Below, one piece after another: positions 52,501 to 64,000 of a stretch of 64,000 bases of DNA (positions are counted from its first letter, which is position 1; the number at the start of each line of letters is the position of its first letter). The stretch is from Crotophaga sulcirostris (taxonomy: Eukaryota; Chordata; Aves; Cuculiformes; Crotophagidae): positions 295,319 to 359,318 of the forward strand of contig VYZB01000238.1 in NCBI GenBank assembly GCA_013397455.1, read 5' to 3'. A program made the translations under genes and the position numbers. The notes beneath the pieces are model-generated. The model was given only the letters and a program-made list of their open reading frames with translations. It ran no database searches and had not been told where the DNA came from.

Positions 52501-53786
52501 TCTGCTGTGCTTACTTTTAAAATAGAGAATTTTATAGTTGGTTATGGCAAGAAGAAAGAACCTAAAACCCAAAAAAGTCAGACATGTAAGAAGGAAAAAT
52601 ATATTAACGCGTCGGGTTTTTTGCTCTTGGTGATTTTATGTTTAGTGAAAATTTGGACCCTGATGGCTAAATACCTGTTACAAATCAAAGAAACAGGTCT
52701 CTTTGTGTGCAGATTTTTACTTGCTGCAATTTAAACTTTTATGATCTTGATAGTAATGAAAGCTGATGGATAGCTGCCTAAGGAGAAATTAGGGTCAAAT
52801 GTTAACACATTTCCTGTATATTGTCCCACTGAAGGTAAGACTCAGCACTGCCATGTGTCTACACACTCATTCACTTTGTGAGAAGTTTCTCTGCTTTGAG
52901 TATTCCTCAGGAACTACTCAGGAGCCAAAAAATTACTGTAATGAGCTCCCCTCTCCATCTTTTTAATCATAATTAGTCATAGAGTAATGAAGTAAGTGAC
53001 ATTTCCTCTGGTCTTTTCACTGCAAATGCTGCTATCTGTGTAAACGTAAAAAGGAAATAGCGGAAAGATGATAATGGAAAGAGCCAAGCTGGCTTGTGTC
53101 TAGGGTGATTCCTCTTAATTTCCCTAGTCTGTCCTATGGTGACATTTTTATGTACACGTACCAACACAGACGTAAGATGTAAGCTTGGCAACCTGTTTGA
53201 AACATCATGTTTTCTGGCATTTGGATGGTTTATGGTTAGCTGAAAGAATTATCAGGTTTTCTTTATCAATATGGTTTTCTACTTATTTTCTCAAACTGAT
53301 CAATAATTATATTTCCAGTTATTTTTTGATTGAGATTTCACTCTGTGCCCAAGTTTGAGAATCATAATGTGATTTAATTTTACTGCTTTTACTCTGTTAA
53401 CACTTGATGTTCATTGCGATTGGTTGTGAAGAAAGAAGAAAACGGTAATTTGAACTAAATTTATTGTGTTGCTTAGCTGCAAAAAAATATCTTCTGTCTA
53501 ACATGTTGTATATCTACACCACTTGTCACTGAGACATTTACTGCCATGATATCTGGAGCTTATGACTTAACAGATGGAGATAGAAGTATATTTGATGATG
53601 TCAAAAGATTATGGTGAACAGCAGAAGAATAAAGACATTATTTTGAAACAGACTTTAAGACTGGCAAATGTAGGTCAGTGTTGACTACAAAGATGAAGAC
53701 ATCATAACAAGCGTCTCTTGCAAAGTTATCATCAACAGTTTACAAACTTTGATGGGAAAACTGTATATAATTGGAATGCACTTAGC
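49544..53786 (+). other. Intron sequence, no gene recognised
   Basis: No further transposon end or exon recognised. Longest frame 88 codons. Poly-A and poly-T runs are scattered through it. Confidence 0.55.
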
Positions 53787-53963
53787 CATTGGAATGGGCT
53801 GCCCAGGGAGGTGGTGGAGTCGCCGACCCTGGAGGTGTTTAAGAGGAGATTGGATGAGGCACTCAGTGCCATGGTTTAGATGATGAGTTGCTATAAGTGT
53901 TAGGCTATAGGCTGGACTTGGTGATCTCAGAGGTCCTTTCCAACCTTGTAATACTGTGATAAT
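53787..53963 (+). mobile_element. CR1 3' fragment, variant terminus
   Basis: It begins ccattggaatgggctgccca, continues through gggaggtggtggagtc and ggaggtgtttaagaggag, and ends ggtcctttccaaccttgtaa, tactgtgataatt. Only the last ORF2 codons and the 3' UTR are present. The terminus reads atactgtga rather than the usual attctatga, a feature shared with the copy at 61106. Confidence 0.92.
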
Positions 53964-54699
53964 TCCACCAAATCTTAATGCCGTAATGGCTATTGACTTG
54001 AGGAAAATTCTTTGCTTAAGCTAAATAAGGTGACAAAGGTCAGATTTCCAAAGCTCCAGTAACTTAGGAAACTAAATCTAGATATAGAGATCTGAACAGT
54101 TTAGCTGAGTTAAACAATTTTGTGTTAAAGCAGTTTTACCAGGGTATAGACAGAAAGAATGTTATTCAATGTGTGGCCCATGGACTGTTCACAGTCTATG
54201 CCCTACTCTCAAGAGCTCTGTGAACAAAATCAAGAAAAGCAAACTTAAATTCAGCATTTAATGTTTACTGCTGTGGAAAATATTAAAGCATCTGAAAACA
54301 ATGAAAAAAAAACCAGAAAAATGGAGGGTATAGATGTGTTTAGGTAAATATCCATGTGTCTCTGTGTACATGTATATGGACACACACATAGAAATGCTCT
54401 CATACCGCTGAAACTAGAGATTATAGCTAATGCAATAGACCAAATCCCAAATAATTACAATAAAAGATTTGCACAATATCATAGGAATAATTCTAAACTT
54501 TAGATTCCTTGAAAGTGGGATAAACCGAAAATCTAGAACAGTCATGTTCTCTGCAACCGGTCACATTTGGATTGTTGCATATCTATATGCAAAAAGATTA
54601 GAGTTTGACATGTTTGCATAGGTGATTTTTTAATATATTGGTTTATCTATATTTTAAAAAATACTGTATTATGAGAAAGAGTGTTGCAGGATGCTTGAA
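53964..54699 (+). other. Intron sequence between two CR1 copies
   Basis: A+T-rich, nothing recognised. A (ca)n-like run of a few units occurs near 54380. Confidence 0.5.
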
Positions 54700-55249
54700 C
54701 TTAGAACTTAGGGAAGTGATTGTGTCCCTGTGCTCAGCACTGGTGAGGCCACACCTCGAGTACTGTGTGCAGTTCTGGGCCCTTCACTACAAGAAGGACA
54801 TTGAGGTGCTGGAGAGCGTCCAGAGAAGGGCAGCGAGGCTGGTGAAGGGACTGGAGAACAAGTAGTGACTGAGGGAACTGGAGTTGTTTAACTTGGAGAA
54901 GAGGAGGCTGAGGGGAGATCTCATCACTGTCTACAACTACCTGAAAGGAGGTTGTGACAAAGCCAGTGTTGGTCTCTTCTCCCAAGTGATAGGTGGTAGG
55001 ACAAGAGAAAATGGCCATAAGTTGCGCCAGGGCAGGTTTAGGCTGGATAATAGGAAAAAATTCTTCACTGAAAGAGTGGTTAGACACTGGAACAGCTGCC
55101 CAGGGAGGTGGGTGAGTCACCATCCCTGGAAGTGTTTAAAAGACGGGTAGATGAGTTTCTGGGGGCCATGGTTTAGCAGAGGACAGGTACAGTTGTACTT
55201 GATGATCTCAAAGGTCTTTTCCAACCAGACGATTCTATGATTCTGTGAA
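54700..55249 (+). mobile_element. CR1 LINE 3' fragment with ORF2 C-terminus
   Basis: It covers the C-terminal ORF2 region and complete 3' end, from gggaagtgattgtgtccctg to gattctatgattctgtga. One frame is open from 54638 to 55150 except for two adjacent stops, TAG TGA at 54863-54868, where the family has a short linker before LREL; a small deletion there is likely. Typical motifs: [12 protein letters not shown] (about 54749-54784) and [17 protein letters not shown] (about 54902-54952). Together with the canonical terminal repeat this makes it one of the best preserved CR1 copies here. It lies sense to the presumed gene, 740 bases after another CR1. Confidence 0.94.
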
Positions 55250-56376
55250 TAGTCAGTCTCAAAGTCCTGATTTTTCTTTGCGGTCTGAAGTAAGGAGAGT
55301 AAAGAAACAACCACCACTCTTCTGATTTGGATGATAAATATGAAATAGGTAAAACACACTAGTAGTTTAGAAGGTAACTTTACAGCATGTAACCAAGCAT
55401 GAATAATGTTGTGTGCACTCTATAAACGTCCAGTACTTGGAAAATGGTAGCTAATGCTCTTTCTTCAAGAGAATGTTCCGGAAAACATATCCGCTATATA
55501 TTTTATGAAGTGGATGCCTAAATTATGTGTCTGGAAAATTCAGTCATGTGTAATAAGGTCTCAAAATCTCTTCTCTTGTAAAAATGTGTGGGTGTTTGCC
55601 CTGTCAAGGTTGGTTTTGGTTTTTTTAATTAGCTTTAAAAATAAACAAAATCAGACTCTTTCATTATCAACTTTGTCTTAAAAGGAAGAATAGCAAACAT
55701 GGATTGTGTAAGTGAGAGAGGGAGGACATGGTTGGATTAAAGCTTCTTCATCCTTTTTTTGTGATCAGGGTGTCATCAGGATTTTCAGAAATGTTTTCGT
55801 GCAGAGAGCATGAAGCTCATACCCATGTTATTATCTGTGCAGCTGAAATACAAAGAATTTATGGTAATTTATTCTCTCTGCTCGTTTTCATTACAAGGGT
55901 TTTTTCTTGGTAAGCCTTTCCTGCAAAAGGGAATAGTCTTCCTGTAAATGTAGGTTTTGTGACACGAGTCCATCGGGAGTGTCTGTCTGATTTGGAGTCG
56001 CTAATGGATTCAGCATTTTACTGGAGCATTTTCTCATCTAATACCACCTCCTTGAATCAAGAACTACATTAAGGTTTTATTCTTGGTCTCCTTCTCTTCA
56101 GCTGCTCCTTTTGCAGTGTCTGTACCAAAGACTACATCCAAATCTATTTCTGTGTTTCTGATCTTAGTGGTTCAGACTTGATTCTGAAAGCATTCTGTGT
56201 AGTTTTTCAAAGCAAAGTTTGGAGAACCAAAATCATAGGTGCAAATGCTGGAAATCTGCATCCATACTGCATTCCTGCCCCAGATATCAAATATAAGAAG
56301 AAAGAGATCATGTGCTGAATCCTTCTAGTAAGGAAAAGGTGTCAAGGGTTTGATTGTGAAGCTTTTCAAATGAGAG

Positions 56377-56398
56377 ATATATATATATGTGTGTGTGT
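56377..56398 (+). repeat. (AT)n(GT)n compound microsatellite
   Basis: Six AT units (56377-56388) followed by five GT units (56389-56398). Alternating purine-pyrimidine sequence resumes a few bases later in the palindrome at 56407-56420. Confidence 0.9.
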
Positions 56399-56406
56399 AT
56401 TTGTGC

Positions 56407-56420
56407 GCACATGCATGTGC
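56407..56420. repeat. 14-bp perfect palindrome
   Basis: gcacatgcatgtgc equals its own reverse complement and alternates purine and pyrimidine throughout. Confidence 0.85.
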
Positions 56421-58839
56421 CGTGCTAGTACAGGGGCTGTTGGTTAATCTGAACCACTGCTTTTGGGAGGAAATGATGAAGCATGGTGTAATGAGATGGG
56501 GGTCGTGGAACTGCCTTGGGAAAAAGATCTCTGCGCTGCCTAAGCCTCCTTTGCACCAATGGAGCAAGACTCCTGGAAACCACTGCAGTGTCCCCACTTT
56601 CCTCAGTCTTCCAACATAGATGATGCCCATACTAGAGTGGCTGCCCTCCTTGTGATGGTGTTATTTATACAGTATGCCCATGTAGTCTGGTCATCTCCCA
56701 TAGAAGACTTGCTTTGATGGCTTAGATGTAGCTTCTGACTGTAGGCGCTGTTTGATTTTGTGGTTGGGAATCCTAGGCTTGTTTCAGGATTTTAAATTTT
56801 CCTCTGGGATTGTATTAACAAGGGACCCATAGACAAAATTAGAACTCTGTTAAATTTATCTGTCCATGGAATAGCATCTTACTATACTAGAAATCCCGTG
56901 ATTTTAACACTATTGCTTTTCTAGCAAAAACACAGTCCATGTGAAAAGGACAGTAATGCCCAAAGTAATTCATTATTTATATGGTCAGTAGTTGTTTCCT
57001 GCATTGGTTTTTAAGTCCATCTGTTTCTTACATGCCTCTCAACACTTCTTTATCTGTAGCATTCTTTGCTAAATCTGCTGTCATAGTGAACGGGTTAAAA
57101 AAGAGAGACAAGCTCATATGGCTCTGCTCTGCTATGTTTACAGGGGCTAGTGAGGCTCAGAAATAGGTTTGAAGAGAATAAATGCTGAGGAGCACAACTG
57201 GTCTAAACCAGCTACCTCACTTGAATCTCAGGAGTCTGTAGCTGGGTGTGGAAACTTGGGTAAGATGGTTTGTGAGCAAGGCAGATGAAAGCTCTTATCT
57301 GAAAGGAAGCTCAAACTTTTCTGTGATGACTTAACAAGTGCAATTATATATGTCAGTGAAAATATGTGCTGATAACCATGGTGGGAAACTTGGGATGAAG
57401 TGACAGGACAAGCCTTGAAACATTTGGGAGAAAAAGGTATCGACTGGAAGAGATAAACTGGGTGCAGAGAGAATAAGAAGAAATTCTTTGTAAACTGCAG
57501 GGACACTTGAAATAGGTAACTGGAAAATACAGCAAAGAAACAATCCTTGCAGCATTGCAAAAAGTAGAAAAAGGACAAGGGACTTCTGGGAGACCCACTT
57601 TGTGGAGGCAGCTATAGATGTGTGTGTACTAGCTTTGTATAGGTCTTCTTCAGGAGATGCTAAAGCATCATATAAAACTACAACAAATAAACATAAACGA
57701 GCTACTGCGTCACCAGAACGAAAACAGTGTCAAGGAAAGTAATTTGATACTAGACTGCAAATACTAGAAATTTAAGCAAAACTGTTTTCCTGAGACACGT
57801 GTTTGGGGAAGTTGACTGAAAGTTATGGTTCCCAAAATGTGGAGAAAACCATGGACCAAATGTGTCTGGAGCAGTTCCCGCGAGATCCTTTGCTGGAAGT
57901 TTTGGTCTGGAGTAACTGAAACAGGAGAAAGAGTAATGGTCTTTCAGGAGGATAGAGGGGCCCAGTGAGATTTGGAAGGGATTTTGAGTCTGTGATTCTC
58001 ATCTGAAATGAAGATGGATTTCACTAACAAGTTGACTGGAGACATGTATCATTATCTGCCATGGAGACAGACTGGGAACAAGCAGTTACTTGACAGCTGA
58101 TGTTGGGAGAACATCTTTGTAGTTCCTGTCAAATCTATTGCACTCAGAATAGGTTGAAAAATCATATCTTGGAGTTTTGAGGGGTGGTAATTGGCTGTCT
58201 CTTTCTCTGGATGATCCTTAGATTATTTCCAGCTGTAATGCAGTATAATGTAGGCATGGTGACTCATCAGAAAGCCTTAGCTGGAGAAATGTTTTGGCTT
58301 CTGTATAGCATTCAGTAGCTTTATCTCTTTAAGAGGTCCTTGGTCTCTTGAAGACCTTGTCCTAAGGTCCTTGCCAAAGGACTAAAAGTCCTTTGTTTCT
58401 AACATCTCTCTGTTCTCTAGCATGCAATGTTATTAGAGATCAGAGCTATATCTGGCTGTAATTTATTAAAGCTTAAATTGTTAGTGGGTGTTTTAACAAG
58501 TTGTTAATAGGTAGTCACATTGATCAAAAGTCAGAAAGTTTCTTTATTAAAATGACTTATAATGCTTTGAAACACTATTTTATGGATGTGGCAGCTATCT
58601 GTCAACTAGTTGTACTACTTGGCTATTTTAGAAACTTAGTTAAAGCATTAACTGCTTGAGAAATGTTGGCTGTAATTTAATTTCTGGGTTTATATTCTGG
58701 CAATTGGTAACTTCCATCAACCATTTCTCAGATAATCATCTTAATACCACTGTAGTACGGTATTTTCGGAAGTGAAAAACACTGTAAAACGAAATGCCTG
58801 CCATTCACACTTCTACTGCCTAGCTGGAAAAGTATTTTT

Positions 58840-58885
58840 ATATCTATATATTTCTACAGATATATTTCTATAAATATATTTTTTA
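58840..58885 (+). repeat. TA-rich low-complexity tract
   Basis: Repeated tatat/tttcta units (tatatctatatatttctaca, then atatatttctataaatatat). It may be degraded microsatellite sequence. Confidence 0.6.
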
Positions 58886-59419
58886 CTCTATACAAATCAA
58901 GTGACATTCTGACTGAAATCTTAAAGTGTCAGTCTTCAAACCTGAGCGGTTACACTGTTTCATATATTTTTATTTAGAACATCTTCTAGCACTTTTAGGT
59001 AGCTGTATTTTGGATTGTTAGATTTTTACAAGGCTGTAGTTGATAGTCATCATTTTATGCATTGAAGTTGTACAGAGTTTTTCAGCTGAAGTCATACATT
59101 TTTGACTGAAACTGTGATTATAAGCTATTGGTAACTTTTGTGGGGTTACAGATCCACAGCTGTATTTGTGATGTTCTGTCAAGTTGATTTTATTTTCTCT
59201 GCAAACTTGATTTTACAGATCCCTTGGAAAAAAAAATAGTTTTGATCATGTTACAACCTGTAATATTTTTTGTTTGTTTGTTTTTCTTTTTAACTGATAT
59301 TCTTACTTACGAGGAAAATGAAAAATGTTACGAGTGGAGAACAGTGAAAGAATCACGGGGATTTAACTTTGTAAATGTTAATTCTTATAACAACAAGACA
59401 ACTATAACTTTTGATCAAG

Positions 59420-59700
59420 GAATCATAGAATTGTTAATGTTGGACCCCTAAGATCATTGAGTCCAACCATCAACACAACACCACCATGCCTACTAAACCA
59501 TGTCCCGAAGCACGGCGTCTACATGTTTTTTGAACACCTCCAGGGATGGTGACTTCACCATTTCCTGGGGCAGCATGTTCCAATACATAACCACTCTTTC
59601 AGTAAAAAAAATTTTCGTAATATCCAATCTAAACCTCCCCTGTGCAACTTGAGGCCATTTCCTCTCTTCCTATCGCTTGTTAATTGGAAGAAGAAAAAGA
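59420..59700 (-). mobile_element. CR1 LINE 3' fragment
   Basis: On the + strand this is the reverse complement of a CR1 3' end: ggaatcatagaattg, gttggacccctaagatcatt, gagtccaaccatcaac, cctccagggatggtgacttc, ttcctggggcagc and cttgaggccatttcctctct, fading into a purine-rich run near 59700. It has the canonical terminus type, unlike the neighbours at 53787 and 61106, so it belongs to a different CR1 subfamily. It is antisense to the presumed GRIP1 gene. An ORF overlapping its right end (59649-59873) is discussed as a finding. Confidence 0.92.
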
Positions 59701-61105
59701 GGATGATGGGAAGATTTCATTCCAAGAATGGAGAAGAATATTCTGATTTTTCTGGAAATAGTTTTAAACTAAATCCCTCTGTGGCATCAGGCCTGCCGAC
59801 CATCATTCGCTACTGCACTCTGCTCCAGGTTAGTCACTTGACAGAGAGCCACTGGGGTTTTGTAAGCTTTTAGCACTTGGCAGCTCGGTTTCCCTGTCTT
59901 CTCTCTGTGTCTTGAGATCACCTCTTTTTAATTTTGTGAGATTTTTTTTTGGAATTTACCTGCTCCTTTGTTACTTGAGGGAACCTCTTCATAGCAAAAT
60001 GTGTCCTGTAACTGATTTCGCAAACCCTAAAGTAATGTAATAGCAATAATTAATTTAAAATAGGAGTTTTCTCTGACTTTTTTCTTTTGTGTAGATGCCA
60101 GCACCTACAGAGGCCAGCATTTTGTCTCCTAGTTTGCTGTGCAGAATGTAACTGAAATTAGCAGATACTATTTTTATAGTGTAAACCCGGCTGATATTCG
60201 TCCCTTAAGGCATATGAGGTTCTGTATTAGAGAAGTTAAAAGGTAACAGCTTCTGTGTACACTGCATGCTCATTTCTTTTCTATAGTAATTTTCTCCCTT
60301 CTCAAAGCAACCTTGAATTAAAGAAAAGGAGTGAGTCCTGTTTGCATATGCAAACTGTGAAGCCTTGCGTATTAGAAAAAATAGAGGAAAATGTGAGGAC
60401 TTGGCCGGACCATAGCTGTTAATCACTTGATCTTTAGCAGTTCCCATGGGGTCTGAGTGAGCTTCCAGTCTCCTCTCATCCTCTCTCTAGCGATATTAGA
60501 CAAAGGTATGAATGCAGTCTCAGCTTCAGGCAGGATGTGGTGAAAAATCATTTGATGCTTGTCCTTTTTGTAGTTTGGTGGGGTTTTTTTTGTTGAGAGT
60601 GTTACAAGGGTTAGGACAGAAATGTAACCACGCTTAGTGGTAGTTTGCTTTTGAGCCAGGGTGCACTAATTTCACCACAGGACTTGAGAGTGAGGCTTCT
60701 ATGCTTCCAATTCCCACCTGCTGCCTGTGGGACCTTCTGGATTTACACCATCACAGGAAACAATATCAGTGAGGGTGAATCTGATGGGGATGAACAGAGC
60801 CTTGTGTTGCCCAACGACACGGCTTCCTTAATGTTCTGGGTAAATAGAACCCCTGACCTCAACACTGAATCCTGACATTTCTTTAAGTATGAGTAGACAA
60901 ATGAGCTTTCCAGAAGCAGCTGTAGGGAGGAGTTGAAGTGAAAGATATTAACTGAGAAGATAGTGCTATCTCCAGATTTGTGATTTTTTGTTTAACTACT
61001 AGGAATTGTGTCTCTATGCAAACACGTCTTTGCCATTGAATTTGGTTTTGACCTCCTTTAAGTTGCCACTTTTCACTAGATACCTCAGTTGCTTCTCACT
61101 AGATA
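59701..61105 (+). other. Intron sequence, no gene recognised
   Basis: An exon-like frame ends at a good donor (ctccag|gttagt, 59828/59829) but has no recognisable homology. Otherwise nothing seen. Confidence 0.5.
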
Positions 61106-61249
61106 CTCTGGATGTGTTTAAGGGAAGACTGGATGAGGCACTGAGTGCCATGGTTTAGGTGATGGGATGGTGTTAGTGTTGGCTTATAGGTTGGACTTGA
61201 TGATCTCAGAGGTCCCTTCCAACCTTGTGATACTGTGTGATACTGTGAT
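61106..61249 (+). mobile_element. CR1 3' fragment, variant terminus
   Basis: It runs from ctctggatgtgtttaaggga through gatgaggcactgagtgccat and ggtttaggtgatggg to ggtcccttccaacc, and ends in two units of gatactgtg(t/a). The 3' UTR closely follows the copy at 53787 and shares its atactgtga terminus, which marks the two as one subfamily. Confidence 0.92.
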
Positions 61250-64000
61250 CTTATTTGTGGAAGATAAATTAAGTGTTTCAGGAATTAAAGTCTTGCAGCA
61301 GCTGGGAGTAGCCATTCAATATCCACACATCACACAGTATTAAATAATGTCATTTTCACACATACGCTGAATAATTTGTGTTACATATATAAATTTTGAA
61401 GTTCCGTGTTGGCATATATCATTCAGGAGTACAACATTTCAAGTTACATCTTTTCCCAAGCAGAGGACAGACCCCGAGTCATATTTCAAACTCTTAATGC
61501 AATGTTATTTTCCTGAATGCATCATTAAGTGCTGGTTTGGATTTCCAGTGCTTTTGGTCAAATTGTGATATAAGTGGATGATACTATTAAGCAATCAAGT
61601 AATTGATAATAGCTTTAATTTCCTGGGGGATATAAGTGGTTGTCCTTGTGTCACCCAAAACTTTAAATTGCGTATTTAATTTATTTATGGCTTCCTAACT
61701 CTCTGCTCAGTGCATGGTTCCTACCTAATACTGTGAAACGTGTGGTGTACTTAAGCCAAACGTTGAAAGAATAGTGACTACAGCTAACAAATTGCTGCAG
61801 TAATCTTTTTAAGGACAGATGTGAAAAAGGACATAACTGGAAATTGGGATGATAAGAAAGATACACTGCATTAAACTACAATGTGTTAGTAGTTTTACCA
61901 TGTCTAAAAGGATATGTACGCAGCTGTATTGACTTAATAGAGCAGTGTGGCAAGTGCTTCCTTTTGTACCTGTCACTTTGTTGTAGCGCTACCATAGCTT
62001 CTCTCAGTCTGTCCATTTGTCTTTTTTTTTTTTAAAATCTATTCAAAATTTGCAGCAAGTTCTTTCTTCAAAGCTACAAAACTCTTTTTTTTTCCTAGTT
62101 TTGAAGTAAGCTCGGCTTTTTGATATGGTCTGATCCATAATATACAGAGAGGAAATGTATCTGGTGAATTCTTCCTAAAGATGCATCCTCTCAATTGAAA
62201 CACTAAATGCTGTACAGTAAACTGCTAGGACTCATTTAAAAGAAACAGAAATACATATACATGAAAGCAAGTGAAAAATAATGCTGAGTGTATCTGTATT
62301 CTGTGTAGTTTTGTAAATAACTTCGTAGAAAGAAGCAATTGTTTAATAGCTTAAAACCTACAAAATTACTTTTCTGGTGGGTTAAAAAGAAATTGATGGT
62401 TGCTGGGTATGCTCTTGCACTTTCTTCATCTGCACATTAAAATGTATATTTTCTCCTTGGATTGTATAGAAAACCTTTTCATAGAATTAAAGTTAAATTA
62501 GGTGTGACAGTTGATCGTGATTAATCACCAGTTACTCGCTGAAATAGTTTTGTTTCATAGTGCTGAAAAATAGGATTCTGCAAGTAATCATACATGGTGG
62601 GAAATATCAACCATATTTTTTATATAATCCAAGAGATGGGAAGCATGTCATGTTAATGGATGCTTTTGTATTTTATTTGGAGGTTATGGTGACCTTTCTT
62701 TTGTTACTTTAAAAACAGGTAGTGAGGTGGAGAGGGAATCATAGGACAATTTTGGTTGAAAGATGACTGGCAAGTCAGACTGCCCAGAAAGCACTACATC
62801 TGTGAGAGTTTTTCATGGCCTCCCATCATTGCTCAATGTAGATACCAAGGGTAAAGGAGAAATATTAAGCTGGGTGCAGGTGTAGTTTGAAACATGCTAC
62901 TATGAAAGTCACTGTTGTGTGTTCCTGAGCGTCCTGAGAGCTGTAAAACTTGTTAAAGGCAGAACGAGTCCCAGGAGCCGTGAAAGAACCTTGAAAAACT
63001 TGTTTTATGCCCCCCTCAGCTTTAGCCTCGGAATGAACACAGTAGTAGGTGAAGTACTAAGTGTATTAGTCCTTCTACCAGCCTGGATCTTGACATAGGA
63101 ATTGACACTGGAAAACCTTTTCTACTTCCGTGACTCCTAAGTTTGCAAGGGCTTAATAAAAAAATTGCAAATACCAGTGTTTCCGCAGATGCACAAATAG
63201 TGCTTGGGCACAGATTTAAGTACTGCCTTCATTCCGAAGGAAGTTAGGAAACCATAAAATATAAAATTGTGACATTTTACTTGCGGTTTTAGCACAGGAA
63301 TTTTTACTCTACCACAAATACAGGAATGATGTATACAAGGTTTTCAGATTAAATTCTAATTGGGGGTTAAATAGTCCCTGGCCTTATAAAGAAGCTAAAT
63401 TCTTTGTGATGAGGAAAAGTTTCAAAGATAGAGATGAAAGGTTTCAGACAAGATCTTATTCTGTTTTATAGTTGGTTCTTAATGAGTTTTACTTCATAAG
63501 TCTCTTTTAATTATCTTCTGTGTATTAGCATGAGCCATCCGGTATGTTTGCATGTGTTAATTCTTTCAAAAGTTATTTTGATAAGAATAATTTTACCTGA
63601 ATTTTGTGCACATTAATTAGTCTTGTAGGGTTTGATTCTCCAAGCGCCTGCATAAATATTTGAAAAAGTGTACCCAAGTGAAAATACTGCTGCAGCTTGC
63701 ATCTTAATATATATAGTAAAACTCATTGGAAAAAAACACATTAAAATGAGTATTGAGAATGTTATTATTAAAGGATAAATTTCAGGGGGTTGGTTTTGAT
63801 TTGGTGTTTTTTTTCCTTTTTTTTTTTTTAAATCATTTTGCAGTCATTCCCACTTTGTTTCTTTAGAATTATGGAGACAGTGTGACTCTGATAACTGTGT
63901 TAACAACTGTGAAATGCAGGTCATTACTGAGATTAGGCTGGCAGCCAGTTGCATCTTTATTGCCTGTCAGTCTTATGTGCTTGGTAAATTATGAAGTACT
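61250..64000 (+). other. Intron sequence to window end
   Basis: No gene. A weak CR1-like scrap lies at 62738-62770. The last 500 bases are very A+T-rich, with homeodomain-like ttaatta words around 63500-63720 and a T-rich run near 63815-63830. Confidence 0.5.
62738..62770 (-). mobile_element. Possible CR1 3' terminus scrap
   Basis: gaatcataggacaattttgg followed by ttgaaagatgac resembles the reverse complement of a CR1 3' end (gaatcatagaatcattnaggttggaaaagac). Beyond this there is no CR1 similarity I can follow, so it may be a tiny truncated copy or chance. Confidence 0.35.

Larger units (their letters stand above)
55250..59419 (+). other. Intron sequence, no gene recognised
   Basis: Longest frame 116 codons on the minus strand (57228-57578), rich in Phe, Ser and Leu and unassigned. 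A faint CR1-like 3' end at about 58190-58240 was not strong enough to annotate. Confidence 0.5.

Noticed and set aside
58170..58250. Possible old CR1 3' end (ctggatgatccttagattat followed by ttccagctg)
   Set aside because: It resembles the ggatgatct...ccttccagctc pattern, but it is short, has no terminal repeat and no supporting upstream motif.

Overview
This 64 kb window looks like vertebrate nuclear DNA, most probably from a bird. The sequence is A+T-rich and almost free of long reading frames. Its recognisable interspersed repeats are nearly all CR1 LINE fragments, including the conserved CR1 3' segment and the short terminal repeat of the gattctatga type. One solo retroviral LTR is also present. 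CR1 occurs in other reptiles too, so the call to birds is an inference; the species cannot be told. There is one ambiguous base, at 32311. I see nothing prokaryotic: no operons, CRISPR or insertion sequences.

Genes. The only protein-coding sequence I can defend is a short first coding exon on the + strand at 42018-42072. It encodes the N-terminus MIAVSFKCRCQILRRLAK and ends in a splice donor. I recognise this as the start of the long (a-type) N-terminus of GRIP1, the multi-PDZ glutamate receptor-interacting protein. An in-frame stop at 41862 and a 5' leader with a small upstream ORF precede it. The window would then hold the GRIP1 5' region: 42 kb of upstream or first-intron DNA to the left, and about 22 kb of the following intron to the right. 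No second GRIP1 exon was found.

Layout. 1-6095: no gene seen. 6096-6471: solo LTR (364 bp) in minus orientation between perfect 6-bp target duplications. 9949-10012: a MIR/CORE-SINE-like relic. 10787-10982: a CR1 3' end, minus strand. 14090-14890 and 29935-30500: two very old, decayed CR1/L3-class LINE bodies, recognisable by reverse-transcriptase motifs. 15-41 kb: otherwise unannotatable, with simple repeats, several long but unrecognised ORFs and two G+C-rich patches. 41640-42072: GRIP1 leader and exon. 42073-64000: intron with five clear CR1 insertions in both orientations (44.8, 48.3-49.5, 53.8, 54.7-55.2 and 59.4 kb), a sixth at 61.1 kb and a doubtful scrap at 62.7 kb. The 48.3-49.5 kb copy keeps a large part of the reverse transcriptase, but with frameshifts, a stop and a destroyed catalytic motif.

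I did not find an undescribed multi-gene system. The items most worth checking are the GRIP1 exon with its leader, the LTR with intact duplications, the two CR1 copies that share an altered 3' terminus, the ancient LINE/SINE relics, and a 205-codon ORF on the minus strand at 20899-21516.
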